A stretch of 64,000 nt of DNA. Origin: Chitinophagaceae bacterium DXS. Its GTDB lineage: Bacteria > Bacteroidota > Bacteroidia > Chitinophagales > Chitinophagaceae. The stretch covers positions 6,369,623 to 6,433,622 of the forward strand of contig CP128386.1 of the NCBI GenBank assembly GCA_030345135.1. Reading direction: 5' to 3'. Positions 45,123 to 54,514 of the stretch are shown one piece after another. The position numbers and the translations under genes are program-made. The notes beneath the pieces are model-generated. The model did not search any database and was not told the DNA's origin. It was given only the letters and a program-made list of their open reading frames with translations. The first letter of the stretch is position 1, and every line of letters starts with the position of its first letter.

Positions 45123-45612
45123 TGCTATTGATTTTAAAGTGGATAATTTCTATTATAACAAAATACTAAAAACTTTGATTATTTTTTTAATATGTAACGG
45201 TTAAATAGAGGGAGAAATGCATGATTTTGGAAGAAGGGTTAGGGTAAGTACGAAGTACGAACTACGAAGTACGGAAAGAGTTGCCTTGTGATGGTGTTTA
45301 CAGGCCAGAATTTGCGTTTTATGGTGGAGGCACTAACCGGAAGCAAGAAGTAAAACTTTAAAAAGTGGTAAAAAGGTAATGCACTTTTGCTTCCCGGCAT
45401 TAGAAAGGGTTTTAATCGGGTTTGCTTTGAGTTTCTGGTTCTTTTGGGTCAGCCAAAAGAACGTGCGATAGATATATTTTTGAATCGTGCGCGCCTGTTC
45501 ATAAATCTTTCAAGTTTCATAGTGGTTTCTACTATAGAATTAAATGCAGTACTTTGTTACATCTGTGACAGCTGACAGCTCATAGCTGATAGCTCATAGC
45601 TAAACCTCTTCC
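45123..45612. other. Gap with ACGAAGTACGA and AGCTGATAG simple repeats
   Basis: No convincing gene in 490 bp. GTACGAAGTACGAACTACG repeats lie at about 45247-45276. At 45568-45602, just before the next start codon, GACAGCTCATAGCTGATAGC and similar words occur; CTGATAG is the complement of the CTATCAG unit at 6717-6814. Confidence 0.5.
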
Positions 45613-46269
45613 ATGAAAAAAGCAATTCTATTTGGCGCCACGGGCTTTATCGGGTCCTTTTTATTACAGGATCTTTTGAATGATGAAAGTTACGATCAGG
45701 TAATAGCTGTGGTACGCAAGCGACTTCCGGTAACACATCCAAAACTGGAGATGTTAATTGGTGATTATGCCACGCTTCCATCGATGAAAGAGTCTCTTGT
45801 GGGAGACGATATATTTATTTCCATCGGTACAACGAAAAATAAAACGCCTGACCAGGATAAGTATTACGAAATAGATCACGATTACCCATTGCTCGCAGCA
45901 ACTATTGCGAAGGAAAATGGTGCAAAGGGCGTATTTCTTGTTTCCGCAGTTGGCGCAAATGCGGACTCAAAAATATTTTACATCAGAACAAAAGGCGAAA
46001 CAGAACGTGATATCATAGCACTGAATTTTGATCACACACATATCTTCCGGCCTTCTATGTTAATGGGTGACAGAAAAAATGAAAACAGGCCACTGGAAAA
46101 ATTTATGATCGGACTGTTCTCTGTTATCAATCCGCTTTTCATGGGTAACCTTCAAAAATATCGAGGCATTAAAGGTGAGGAAGTTGCTAAAGCTATGCTG
46201 AATGCGGCAAAGAAGCCGGCGGGGAAAGTGCAGGTGTATGAGTGGAAGGAAATGAAGGAGTTGTTATAA
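45613..46269 (+). CDS. NAD(P)-binding oxidoreductase, atypical SDR/NmrA-like
   Basis: A 218-residue protein with a Rossmann start MKKAILFGATGFIGSFLL (GATGFIGS at 8-15). Next come VIAVVRKRLPVTHPKLEML, the second-strand end IGDYATLPS and FISIGTTKNKTPDQDKYYEI. VFLVSAVGANADSKIFYIRT contains the S-x-x-G-A/N...Y-x-x-x-K-like region (YIRTKGETE), followed by FRPSMLMGDR. This matches the HTATIP2/YbjT-like group of small atypical SDRs. Substrate unknown. Cytoplasmic; monocistronic. Confidence 0.86.
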   Translation: MKKAILFGATGFIGSFLLQDLLNDESYDQVIAVVRKRLPVTHPKLEMLIGDYATLPSMKESLVGDDIFISIGTTKNKTPDQDKYYEIDHDYPLLAATIAKENGAKGVFLVSAVGANADSKIFYIRTKGETERDIIALNFDHTHIFRPSMLMGDRKNENRPLEKFMIGLFSVINPLFMGNLQKYRGIKGEEVAKAMLNAAKKPAGKVQVYEWKEMKELL

Positions 46270-47153
46270 GTGCTGTGTTGTTTTGGCTTTGGTTAAGGAT
46301 TGACCGAATGATTCGGCGGCACAATTAAATACAAGGACAGCAACAAAAATATTGTTACACAGACCCACGGAGAACACGCGGAGTTGCACAGAGAATAGGG
46401 TTATAGCCTTTACAAATTTCGATCTCGTCATATTCAATACAATTTATACCTGGTCTTCTGCAAAATTCAACAGCACTAAAGTCGGGAGACATCTCCTGCG
46501 TGCCAATGACAGATTTCACAACAGTGACAGTTTTTCCCGTAGGGAATTAAGCTTAATAGAAATGTCCGAATTGAGAACATCATAGTCCGTAGGACTTTAA
46601 CCAAATAAATGGGGTTAATGTCCTACGGACAAGAGAACCTGGTATGTTAGAGTTTCTATTAAACTTTAAGTCCTACGGACTATTGACGAAGTGTACTGTC
46701 ATCTCTTTTTGATTGTGGCTCACCAAATTCTCAGTCGATGTGACGATGCCGTTGCAACCTTTTTACTATTAGTTTCATCTTGCCAGAAATGCTGCTTGTA
46801 ATTCATTTTGTTGATGAGCTTTCATCGTCATTTCGACGAATGCAACTGGTTCCCGTCCTAAGCAAGGGAGTCTGATAAATAACCCCGGGGAAGAAGTGAA
46901 CGGAGACATCAAATAGCATTTTTTATTCAATTAAATCTGTCTGTTATTGCTTAAATTGAGGCATAATTGTATTTGCACGTGCAAAATCCGGCACGACTTT
47001 TCGGTCATCATTAATAAAGTTTGCCCGGCTTAAAAGCGATTTGAAGAAACTGAGGTACAACGCGCTGAACAAAGCTGCACAAGGTTCAGTCCTATATGAC
47101 GCATGATTTAAATCGCGGCAGACGCCATTGTTTAACCCTGTTAATAATGTGCT
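46270..47153. repeat. Gap with CCGTAGGAC repeats and a 14-bp palindrome
   Basis: No gene in 884 bp. TTCCCGTAGGGAATTAAGC (about 46537), AGTCCGTAGGACTTTAA (about 46584), TTAATGTCCTACGGAC (about 46616) and TAAGTCCTACGGACTA (about 46668) form mixed direct and inverted copies of one motif, also seen near 29030-29080. A perfect palindrome TTTGCACGTGCAAA lies at 46972-46985, 168 bp before the P-type ATPase start, and may be an operator. The words CACGGAGAACACGCGG near 46365 are another common simple repeat. Confidence 0.65.
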
Positions 47154-49808
47154 ATGCAGACAATTTACCATCAATTGCCGGCAGACGAAGTTTTGCAAAA
47201 ACTACAAGCCACTGCTGAAGGTCTTTCCACAGAAGAAGTTAATCGAAGACAGGAAGAGTATGGGTTAAACAAAATCCCTCAGCCAAAATCCAAAACCCTT
47301 TTGGGCATTTTTTTCCGGCAATTCCTTAATCCGCTTATTTATGTTTTGATAGCTGCCGCCATTATATCCGCCACAACCGGCGATATTACCGATGCCATTT
47401 TTATTACATTCATTATTGTATTTAACGCCATACTTGGTACATACCAGGAGTGGCGCGCGGAAAACAGTGCACAGGCTTTGAAGGATATGGTAAAAGTAAA
47501 GTGCCGTGTTAAGCGCGGAGGACACATACTTGAAATAGATTCCGAAGCATTGGTTCCCGGAGATATTGTACTGCTCGAATCCGGTTATAAAGTTCCGGCT
47601 GATATGCGGTTACTGGAGGTAAAAGATCTTTCGGTGGAAGAAGCATTACTGACAGGAGAATCCGTTCCGGTCATCAAAAATACAGAGCAGCTGAATGGTG
47701 GTGAAGATCTTGCATTGGGTGACAGGTTAAATATGGTGTTTGCTGCCACTACCGTACAAAAGGGGCGCGGTACAGGTATAGTGACCGCTACCGCTGAACA
47801 CACACAGATCGGTAAAATTGCCGACTCACTTCGCACTACAGAATCAGAGAAGCCGCCTTTGGAAAGACGGATGGAATCCTTTTCAAGAAAGATCAGCATT
47901 ATTGTGCTCGTTGTTTGTGCAATACTTGGTGTGATAGGTTATTTTGAAGGGACATCTGCCAAAGACATTTTCTTCCTGATGGTTGCGGTAGGCGTTTCCG
48001 CTATTCCTGAAGGATTACCGGTGGCCCTGACTGTTGCGCTTTCTATAGGTACAAGACGTATGGCAAGGAGAAATGTGATTGTGCGAAAACTTCCCGCTGT
48101 TGAAGGGTTGGGAAGCTGCACGATGATTGCTTCGGACAAGACCGGAACGCTCACAATGGATCAGCAGTCCGTAAAGAAGTTGTACATGCCCAACGGAAAA
48201 TCCTATGATGTAACAGGCGAGGGTTATAACGGTGAAGGAGAAATCCATGATGATGGCGAAAAGGTTACTGAGATAGATGGGCCATTGCAAAAGTTCCTGA
48301 TAGCGAGTATTCTATCCAACGAAGGCATTTTAAGAAAGACTGAAAAGGGCTGGGAACATTCAGGCGACGCAGTGGATGTAGCTTTCAGGGCTTTGGCATA
48401 CAAGATTGGAAAAGATCCCAAATACTTTCAGCAACAGGGTAAACTCAAGGAACTAATTCCGTATGAATCAGAAAGAAAATTTTCTGCAGTGTTTTTCGAA
48501 AAAGAGAACAGGCTGTTGTTCGCAATGAAAGGCGCTGTGGAAGTCATACTGAAAAAACTTCCTGCTGAAAAGCAGCAAGAAATCAACCGCGTTGCTGAGC
48601 AAATGGCAGCAGACGGTTACAGGGTTTTGGCTTTGGCTGGTGCTGAAGTGGTAGACACTAAAATTGATAATCTTCATTCGCTTGAGTTGCTTGGTCTCAT
48701 TGGCATGATAGATCCCCTGCGGCCTGAAGCCAGGGAAGCTGTTGAAGAATGTAAACGTGCCGGCATAAATGTGATCATGGTTACAGGAGACCACCCGGCG
48801 ACCGCGCTTGTCATTGCAAAATCATTGGGTATTGCAGAAAAGCCTGAAGATGTGGCAACAGGCGCAGAATTGTCCGGCACTGAAGGTATGCCCGCAAAAG
48901 AACTTGCTCAGAAAATTAAAAATAAAAAAGTGTTTGCCCGGGTGGCACCACTGCAAAAACAAAAGATTGTTGAAGCGATGAAGGCAACCGGCCATTTTAT
49001 TGCTGTTACCGGCGATGGCGCTAATGATGCACCAGCCCTGAAATCTGCCCATATTGGTGTAGCTATGGGAGCTGGCACTGATCTGGCCAAGGAGGCATCT
49101 TCCATTATTGTTACCGACAACAATTTCGCCTCCATTGCTGCCGGTGTGGAAGAAGGGAGGTTTACCTTCGATAATCTTCGCAAGATCATTTACATGTTGC
49201 TTTCCACCGGGGCCGCAGAGTTGCTAAGCATCGCATTGGTTATCGTACTGAATATGCCCTTGCCGTTTATCGCGGTGCAGCTATTGTGGCTGAACCTGGT
49301 GACAAACGGCATACAGGATATTGCGCTTTCATTTGAAAAAGGTGATTTTGCCGTTATGAACAAACCTCCCCGCAAACCCGGAGAAAGCATTTTTGATAGG
49401 CTAATGAACACCCAGATCATCGTTTCAGGTCTTGTAATAGCAGGTGTTGTGTTTGCTGCATGGCATTATATGTTGCTGCAGGGGTTTGATGAAAAGCATG
49501 CACGTACAATAGTAGTGATGTTAATGGTATTGATGCAAAACTTTCACGTACTCAATTGCCGGAGTGAAACGAAAAGCATTTTCAAAATTCCCTTCAGCAA
49601 TAACTATGTATTGATTGCCGGTATAGCCTTGGCACAGGTCGTACACATATCAGCAGCCTATATTCCCGTTCTTAATGATACACTGCAACTGGAGCCGATA
49701 AAACTTAAAGAGTGGTTGCTATTGCTGCCAGCCGCAGCCAGCATTATTGGTGTAATGGAAATCTTTAAATGGTGGTGGCGTAGCAGGGAAGGTAAAAAAG
49801 AGTTGTGA
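47154..49808 (+). CDS. P-type cation-transporting ATPase (calcium-pump type, P2)
   Basis: An 884-residue ATPase with the whole P2 plan. N-terminal cation_ATPase_N (LQKLQATAEGLSTEEVNRRQ). Helices M1/M2 at about 55-100. Actuator domain with LLTGESVPV near 165. M3/M4 follow with the ion-site motif VGVSAIPEGLPVALTVALS. The phosphorylated Asp328 is in SDKTGTLT. Nucleotide domain to about 560, TGDGANDAPALK hinge near 620, and six C-terminal helices. The PEGLP motif in M4 fits Ca2+ or Mn2+ export rather than heavy metals. Inner membrane. It stands alone, about 100 bp before the ArsR gene. Confidence 0.93.
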   Translation: MQTIYHQLPADEVLQKLQATAEGLSTEEVNRRQEEYGLNKIPQPKSKTLLGIFFRQFLNPLIYVLIAAAIISATTGDITDAIFITFIIVFNAILGTYQEWRAENSAQALKDMVKVKCRVKRGGHILEIDSEALVPGDIVLLESGYKVPADMRLLEVKDLSVEEALLTGESVPVIKNTEQLNGGEDLALGDRLNMVFAATTVQKGRGTGIVTATAEHTQIGKIADSLRTTESEKPPLERRMESFSRKISIIVLVVCAILGVIGYFEGTSAKDIFFLMVAVGVSAIPEGLPVALTVALSIGTRRMARRNVIVRKLPAVEGLGSCTMIASDKTGTLTMDQQSVKKLYMPNGKSYDVTGEGYNGEGEIHDDGEKVTEIDGPLQKFLIASILSNEGILRKTEKGWEHSGDAVDVAFRALAYKIGKDPKYFQQQGKLKELIPYESERKFSAVFFEKENRLLFAMKGAVEVILKKLPAEKQQEINRVAEQMAADGYRVLALAGAEVVDTKIDNLHSLELLGLIGMIDPLRPEAREAVEECKRAGINVIMVTGDHPATALVIAKSLGIAEKPEDVATGAELSGTEGMPAKELAQKIKNKKVFARVAPLQKQKIVEAMKATGHFIAVTGDGANDAPALKSAHIGVAMGAGTDLAKEASSIIVTDNNFASIAAGVEEGRFTFDNLRKIIYMLLSTGAAELLSIALVIVLNMPLPFIAVQLLWLNLVTNGIQDIALSFEKGDFAVMNKPPRKPGESIFDRLMNTQIIVSGLVIAGVVFAAWHYMLLQGFDEKHARTIVVMLMVLMQNFHVLNCRSETKSIFKIPFSNNYVLIAGIALAQVVHISAAYIPVLNDTLQLEPIKLKEWLLLLPAAASIIGVMEIFKWWWRSREGKKEL

Positions 49809-49915
49809 AAGATGACATTTTAAAAATCTCCTTAAAAATTAATTTTTTTGTTGCGCAACCGAACGATTGCGTATATATTTGCAACTGAACGGTTGCTAAT
49901 AGTAAAAATTGTATT

Positions 49916-50233
49916 ATGCGGCAAGATATATTTCAGGCAATTGCTGATCCTTCCAGGCGCATGATTTTAAGCCTGATGGCTTTGCTGTTTATGACATTAA
50001 ATACAATCACTGTGTATTTTAACAGCAGTCGGAAGGTCTTGTCAAAATATTTACAGATCCTTGCCGGGAGCAAGCTCCTTGAACAAAAACAAGGAAGAGA
50101 AATTTATTATTATTTCAATCCTCAGAAAATGAAAGAGGTATATAAATGGCTCGAACAATTCAGGCGGTTATGGGAAAAACGCCTGGACAGACTAGACAAT
50201 GTATTAACTCAAATAAAATCAACAGCAAAATGA
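49916..50233 (+). CDS. ArsR-type HTH transcriptional regulator
   Basis: A 105-residue winged-helix protein. RQDIFQAIADPSRRMILSLM opens the usual fold, the recognition helix is in NSSRKVLSKYLQILAGSKLL and the wing in EQKQGREIYYYFNP. The C-terminal EVYKWLEQFRRLWEKRLDRL helix is typical of the ArsR group that is paired with SRPBCC/AHSA1 genes. No metal-binding cysteines are seen, as usual in that group. Its stop overlaps the start of the next gene (ATGA at 50230), so the two are translationally coupled. The promoter gap contains ACCGAACGATTGCG and AACTGAACGGTTGC words (49859-49896), possibly its own operator. Confidence 0.88.
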   Translation: MRQDIFQAIADPSRRMILSLMALLFMTLNTITVYFNSSRKVLSKYLQILAGSKLLEQKQGREIYYYFNPQKMKEVYKWLEQFRRLWEKRLDRLDNVLTQIKSTAK

Positions 50234-51201
50234 GAGACCTTAATAAGATGGAAGTCAAAAAAGACTTATCCAACAAAAAGCTTGTCATCGAACGAAATTT
50301 TGAGGCCACCCCTGAACAGGTTTGGATGGCCTGGACACAACCGGAATACCTTGACCAATGGTGGGCGCCGTTGCCATGGCGGGCCGAGACAAAGAGTATG
50401 GACTTTAAAGTTGGTGGCCGCTGGCTATACTGCATGGTAGGACCAGATGAAACAAGGCATTGGTGCAGTGTTGACTTTACACGAATTGAAGGTCAGAAAA
50501 GCTTTGAAAATATAGATGCCTTTTGTGATGAAAATGGCAACAGGAATTATGATATGCCTGCTATGAAATGGAAGGTTGATTTTGCCGCCAGTGCAACGGG
50601 CACAAAAGTTTCTATAGATGTATTGTTTGACAGCGTCGCTGATCTTGAAAAGATTGTTGAAATGGGCTTCCAGGAAGGTTTTGCATCTGCAATGGGCAAT
50701 TTGGATCATTATTTCAGTACACACTTCAAACTACGCCAGGATTCAAAAACAGGTACTCCCACAAGAGTATGTACTTACCTGAATTTTAACGGTAAAACAG
50801 AAGAAGCATTCAATTTTTATAAGAAGGTTTTCAGAGGTGAATTCTCAGGTACAGGTCTTCAACGATTCGGCGACATTGAAGCGCCGCCTGATATGCCGCC
50901 GTTGAGTGAAGAAGATAAAAAGCTCATCATTCATGCAGAGCTTACCATTTTGGGCGGACATATTTTAATGGCAACAGATGCGCCTGAAAGCATGGGTTTT
51001 AAACTAAAGCCGGGTAATAACATGCACATAAACCTGGAGCCCGAGTCAAGAGAAGAAGCAAAAAGATTGTTCGATGAATTGTCAGAAGGTGGCAAGGTGG
51101 ACATGCCAATGGCAGATATGTTCTGGGGCGCATATTTCGGGTCATTCTCAGATAAGTACGGTATCAACTGGATGGTTAATTACCAGGAAAAAAATGGGTA
51201 G
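50230..51201 (+). CDS. SRPBCC (AHSA1-like) and VOC (PhnB-like) fusion protein
   Basis: From ATG 50230 the product has 323 residues. Residues about 17-160 form an SRPBCC/AHSA1 domain: LVIERNFEATPEQVWMAWTQ, PEYLDQWWAPLPW, FKVGGRWLYCMVGPD. Residues about 175-320 form a PhnB/3-demethylubiquinone-methyltransferase-like VOC domain: VCTYLNFNGKTEEAFNFYKK, HAELTILGGHILMATDAPE and MFWGAYFGSFSDKYGINWMV. The two domains are normally separate proteins encoded next to an ArsR gene; here they are fused and coupled to one. Ligand unknown. A longer frame reaches back to 50146 but overlaps the ArsR gene. A family A repeat begins directly after the TAG stop. Confidence 0.9.
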   Translation: MRDLNKMEVKKDLSNKKLVIERNFEATPEQVWMAWTQPEYLDQWWAPLPWRAETKSMDFKVGGRWLYCMVGPDETRHWCSVDFTRIEGQKSFENIDAFCDENGNRNYDMPAMKWKVDFAASATGTKVSIDVLFDSVADLEKIVEMGFQEGFASAMGNLDHYFSTHFKLRQDSKTGTPTRVCTYLNFNGKTEEAFNFYKKVFRGEFSGTGLQRFGDIEAPPDMPPLSEEDKKLIIHAELTILGGHILMATDAPESMGFKLKPGNNMHINLEPESREEAKRLFDELSEGGKVDMPMADMFWGAYFGSFSDKYGINWMVNYQEKNG

Positions 51202-51202
51202 T

Positions 51203-51625
51203 TTTTTTGAACCATATAAGTAAAGTGTCGGGTGTCAACGTTTCCTGGTAAACAACTGACAAAGCTTAAAGCCCAAAGCCTAAAGCCTAAAGCTGACCGA
51301 AGCGAAGTTTTTTAAACCATATAAGGCATATAAGAGCACATAAGAATTTTGCCTGCGATAATAATTGCACTTAAATGACTTTACATTTACTTAGCCAGCT
51401 CGAACCTTCACCATTGACCATTCACTATTCACTAGTTGTATAGAAGGCATATAAGAAAATATAAGGTTGTTGACTGGCCTTTATACTTTTATACGCTTTA
51501 TATGGTTTAATCTTTCAGTGCCGTTAGTTTCTCACATGAATTAGATGCTCGAATGAATATTAGTCTGGGCAAATGATAAAGCTTATATTTTCTTATATGC
51601 CTTATATGGTTTAAAATTATTTTGT
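51203..51625. repeat. Family A composite repeat (forward, with inverted pieces)
   Basis: GAACCATATAAGTAAAGTG starts 13 bp after the stop of the SRPBCC-VOC gene. It continues with GCTTAAAGCCCAAAGCC, GACCGAAGCGAAGTTTTTTA, AAACCATATAAGGCATATAA and CACCATTGACCATTCACTAT. At 51490-51625 inverted pieces occur (CTTTATATGGTTTAA, TATGCCTTATATGGTTTAAA), so the region between the two convergent genes carries the element in both orientations. Confidence 0.9.
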
Positions 51626-51627
51626 TA

Positions 51628-52098
51628 TTACTCAGGCGCAGCCTGTGTCATTTCTCTTAATGTTAACCAACCTGTAGGGCTGCTCTTATCCTGTACATAA
51701 ATCACCATCGAGCGTCCCCTGCCGATACTTGGTTCTCCTCCGTTTTTAGGTGTCGACTTAATCGCGAAGATGGATGTTTGTACGGCTGTCTCTCCGTTAA
51801 AGACAGTGCTTTCAACAGTGTTTTCAACAAATTCAACTTTTGTATTTTTAAACCATTCTTCCAGTCCTTTTTCCAGCGCTGCTCGGCCGGTAACAACATT
51901 CGTTCCGCCAAAATATTTTATCACTTGTGGGTGATGCAAACTCGCCACTAATGCGGCGTCTCCCTTTGCAAATGCATCAGTAAGCGCAGCGATGTTTTTA
52001 TCTAACGACTGCCTTAAAGCAATTGAATCAGTTGTGTTTTGTGCATGTGCCTGAATGCTCACAAAACTCATAAGTAAAAACTGCAGTATATTTTTCAT
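51628..52098 (-). CDS. Secreted DUF4440/SnoaL-like protein
   Basis: A 156-residue protein with a cleavable signal peptide (MKNILQFLLMSFVSIQAHAQ). The NTF2-like fold covers about 28-150: LDKNIAALTDAFAKGDAALV, ASLHHPQVIKYFGGTNVVTG and WLTLREMTQ. These match DUF4440-type proteins, which have diverse roles in the periplasm. No cofactor or active-site motif is clear. It is convergent with the SRPBCC-VOC gene across a family A repeat and its own upstream side is also repeat-filled. Confidence 0.82.
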   Translation of the reverse strand: MKNILQFLLMSFVSIQAHAQNTTDSIALRQSLDKNIAALTDAFAKGDAALVASLHHPQVIKYFGGTNVVTGRAALEKGLEEWFKNTKVEFVENTVESTVFNGETAVQTSIFAIKSTPKNGGEPSIGRGRSMVIYVQDKSSPTGWLTLREMTQAAPE

Positions 52099-52334
52099 AT
52101 CTGTCTGATGTTATGATTTACGATTGTACCCAGCAAGTGAATTAAATATACTGCGGACTTTCAACGTCTGAAACTCTGGTTGATCAGTAACATACAGGAG
52201 TATGTGAAATGCAACAATTAATTGATAAGTGTATGCAGTACGCTCAGCAAAGCTTCGTGGGCTTACTCTTCAGCTCGCAGCAACTTTCTTTAATTGGCTT
52301 AATGCCTGATAGCGTGAGCAACCTAAAGTACTTA
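52099..52334. other. Promoter-side gap of the DUF4440 gene
   Basis: No gene and no strong motif in about 235 bp. The sequence turns into inverted family A repeats from about 52340. Confidence 0.35.
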
Positions 52335-52846
52335 TCTTATGTGTCTTCCATACAACTAGTGAATAGTCAATAGTCAATGGTGAAGGTTCGAGCTGGTGAA
52401 GTAAAATGTATTATCGTTTAAGTGTTATTATTATCCTGAGCAAAAGTTCTTATTTGTCCTTATATGCCTTTTATACATTAGTGAATAGTCAATAGTCAAT
52501 GGTGAAAGTCCGGTCTGGCTAAGTAAATGTAAAGTCGTTTAAGTGCAATTATTATCGCAGGCAAAATTCTTATTTGCTCTTATATGCCTTCTATACAACT
52601 GTGAATAGTGAATGGTCAATGGTGAAGGTCCGAGCTGGTTAAGTAAATATATTGTCGTTTAAGTGTTACTATTATCCTGGGCAAAAGCTCTTATTTGCTC
52701 TTATATGCCTTATATGGTTTAAAAAACTTCGCTTCGGTCAGCTTTAGGCTTTGGGCTTTAAGCTTTATCAGTTGTTAACAAAGAAACGCTGGCACGGCCG
52801 ACACCTTACTTCTATGGTTTACAAAACTTCGCTTCGGTCAGCTTTA
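52335..52846. repeat. Inverted family A repeats, up to the htrA stop codon
   Basis: Three inverted second-half units (GTGAATAGTCAATAGTCAAT, TTGTCGTTTAAGTGTTA and TTATATGCCTT words at about 52350-52470, 52475-52590 and 52598-52715) are followed by TATATGGTTTAAAAAACTTC and GCTTCGGTCAGCTTTAGGC (52707-52760). A last AAAACTTCGCTTCGGTCAGC at 52820-52843 ends exactly at the TAA stop of the protease gene. Confidence 0.9.
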
Positions 52847-53836
52847 TCTTAGCTCTCCCGGAATCACCACTACACTTTGTTTTCTGCCTTGTCTTAACAC
52901 TGTCAATTCAATTCTTTTTCCAATCACATCCTCACTCAAATACTTGTGCAGGTTATCAGTTGAGCCAACTGGTTTGCCTTCAAACTCAACAATAATGTCA
53001 CCAATCCGCAATTGCTGATTGTTCACGTTAGCATCGGGTGTTATCTCAAAAATGTACACACCGGTAGTTGTCTTTAACTGGTTGGCACCAATCATACGCT
53101 GCGTTAAGTTGACTGGTTGCGCTGCGATAGCCAGCTTAGCGCGTTTTACTTCACCATGAATAATCAGCTTGCCTGCAATAAAAGCGGCGAGGTTGGACGA
53201 TACTGCAAAACACAATCCTTGTGCTGCGGATATTACGGCTGTATTAACACCAATAACCTTGCCTTCGGAATTTACTAACGGACCACCACTGTTGCCGGGA
53301 TTCAAGGCTGCATCAGTCTGAATAACGTCGTCGATCAGGCGTCCGTTATTAGCGCGTAGTGTGCGTCCCAATGCGCTTACTACACCCGCGGTAACAGTAT
53401 GTTGCAGTCCCATTGGATTGCCAATGGCAATTGCTATCTGGCCCGTTTCCAGTAAATCAGAATTGGCAAACTGTAATGCTCTCAGATCGCCGTCATATAC
53501 TTTAATAATGGCAATATCCGTTGATGGATCTGTTCCGATCAATACTGCATTCTGCTCTGTTCCGTTTGCAAAGGATGCTTTGATGGAAAGCGCATTTTCA
53601 ATAACGTGATTGTTTGTTACGATATATCCATCCGTAGAAATCACAAAGCCGGACCCTGAGCCGGGCATTTCTACTTTCTTCTTAGTATTGGGATGGATGG
53701 CTTCCTTGATCACTTTAATATGCGCAACAGCTTGCGAAACATGCTTCACTACGCCGGTAACGGTTGAGGAATATGCATCAAGCAATTGCTGGTCTGAAAA
53801 TGACAGGAACCCGGTTGCATAGTTTTCTTCTTTCAT
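52844..53836 (-). CDS. HtrA/DegP-like trypsin-family serine protease with PDZ domain
   Basis: A 330-residue protease. The catalytic triad is His77 (YIVTNNHVIE), Asp107 (STDIAIIKV) and Ser183 (NPGNSGGPLV). The oxyanion and activation loops (LGRTLRANNGRLIDDVIQTD) look normal. A single PDZ domain lies at about 235-325 (YIFEITPDANVNNQQLRIGD, LSEDVIGKRIELTVLRQG). There is no signal peptide or membrane anchor: the N-terminus MKEENYATGFLSFSDQQ is soluble, so the enzyme may be cytoplasmic, unlike DegP/DegQ. Its short single-PDZ form resembles DegS without the anchor. The gene ends directly at a family A repeat. Confidence 0.92.
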   Translation of the reverse strand: MKEENYATGFLSFSDQQLLDAYSSTVTGVVKHVSQAVAHIKVIKEAIHPNTKKKVEMPGSGSGFVISTDGYIVTNNHVIENALSIKASFANGTEQNAVLIGTDPSTDIAIIKVYDGDLRALQFANSDLLETGQIAIAIGNPMGLQHTVTAGVVSALGRTLRANNGRLIDDVIQTDAALNPGNSGGPLVNSEGKVIGVNTAVISAAQGLCFAVSSNLAAFIAGKLIIHGEVKRAKLAIAAQPVNLTQRMIGANQLKTTTGVYIFEITPDANVNNQQLRIGDIIVEFEGKPVGSTDNLHKYLSEDVIGKRIELTVLRQGRKQSVVVIPGELR

Positions 53837-54514
53837 GCTGAAAGAAATTCAACAATTAAACCAATTGAGAAGATGGCAATTTTGGCAGGGGAGATTTGAG
53901 AAATTAGATAGTGCTGGAAGTAAGCGCAATTCAAAATCAATTGGTTCGGACAGAAAGGCTCGATACCCATCTTGGCAAAACGTGAAAGGAAAAATGACAC
54001 AAAGGCACGGCCGTTGGCCGGATTTTTTTGAACCATATAAGAGACATAAAAAAATATAAGGATTGCACCTTACTGAAATGTTTTACAGACATTAACATGA
54101 ATGAATTATCAAACCGGCGCTGAAGGCGTCAAAACAACGGATATTGAAAAGCCGTATAGACAAAAAATGCAGACTACTCCAAATGAGGATTTTTAAACCA
54201 TTTAAGAAATAAAGGACATATAAGGATGTCACCGCATTGATGGGTCTTTTCAAAATATCAGGATGATTGAACTGTGAACCGACGCTGAAGGCGTCGAAGC
54301 ATTAGCATGGGGCAACGCCCCATGAAACATAGCAAAACGCAATCAAGCCCTGTAAGGGCGTAAGCAAAAGCAAAACGCAACATTGTCAAAAAAATCAAGG
54401 CTTGCCAACGGCCGTAAATTATATAGCTTCTTCATTACCCAATCGGTAAATGGCTCCGTTTCAAAGCCGTGGTTACGGCTTTTATCGTTATTTTCATTCT
54501 ATAAAACAATTACC
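53837..54514. repeat. Gap with partial family A and family B repeats
   Basis: No gene. A partial family A start (GAACCATATAAGAGACATAA) lies at 54029-54060, another (AAACCATTTAAGAAATAAAG) at 54196-54220. Family B copies begin at 54116 (GGCGCTGAAGGCGTC, partial) and 54281 (GACGCTGAAGGCGTC with CATGGGGCAACGCCCCATG, complete to about 54365). The upstream region of the sugar dehydrogenase gene follows. Confidence 0.85.

Noticed and set aside
50146-50229. Start of the SRPBCC-VOC gene at 50146
   Set aside because: It would overlap the ArsR gene by almost 90 bp; ATG 50230 overlaps the ArsR stop as ATGA and matches the domain start.
54383-54514. Sugar dehydrogenase start at 54383
   Set aside because: The extra 44 residues would precede a proper lipoprotein signal that begins at ATG 54515.
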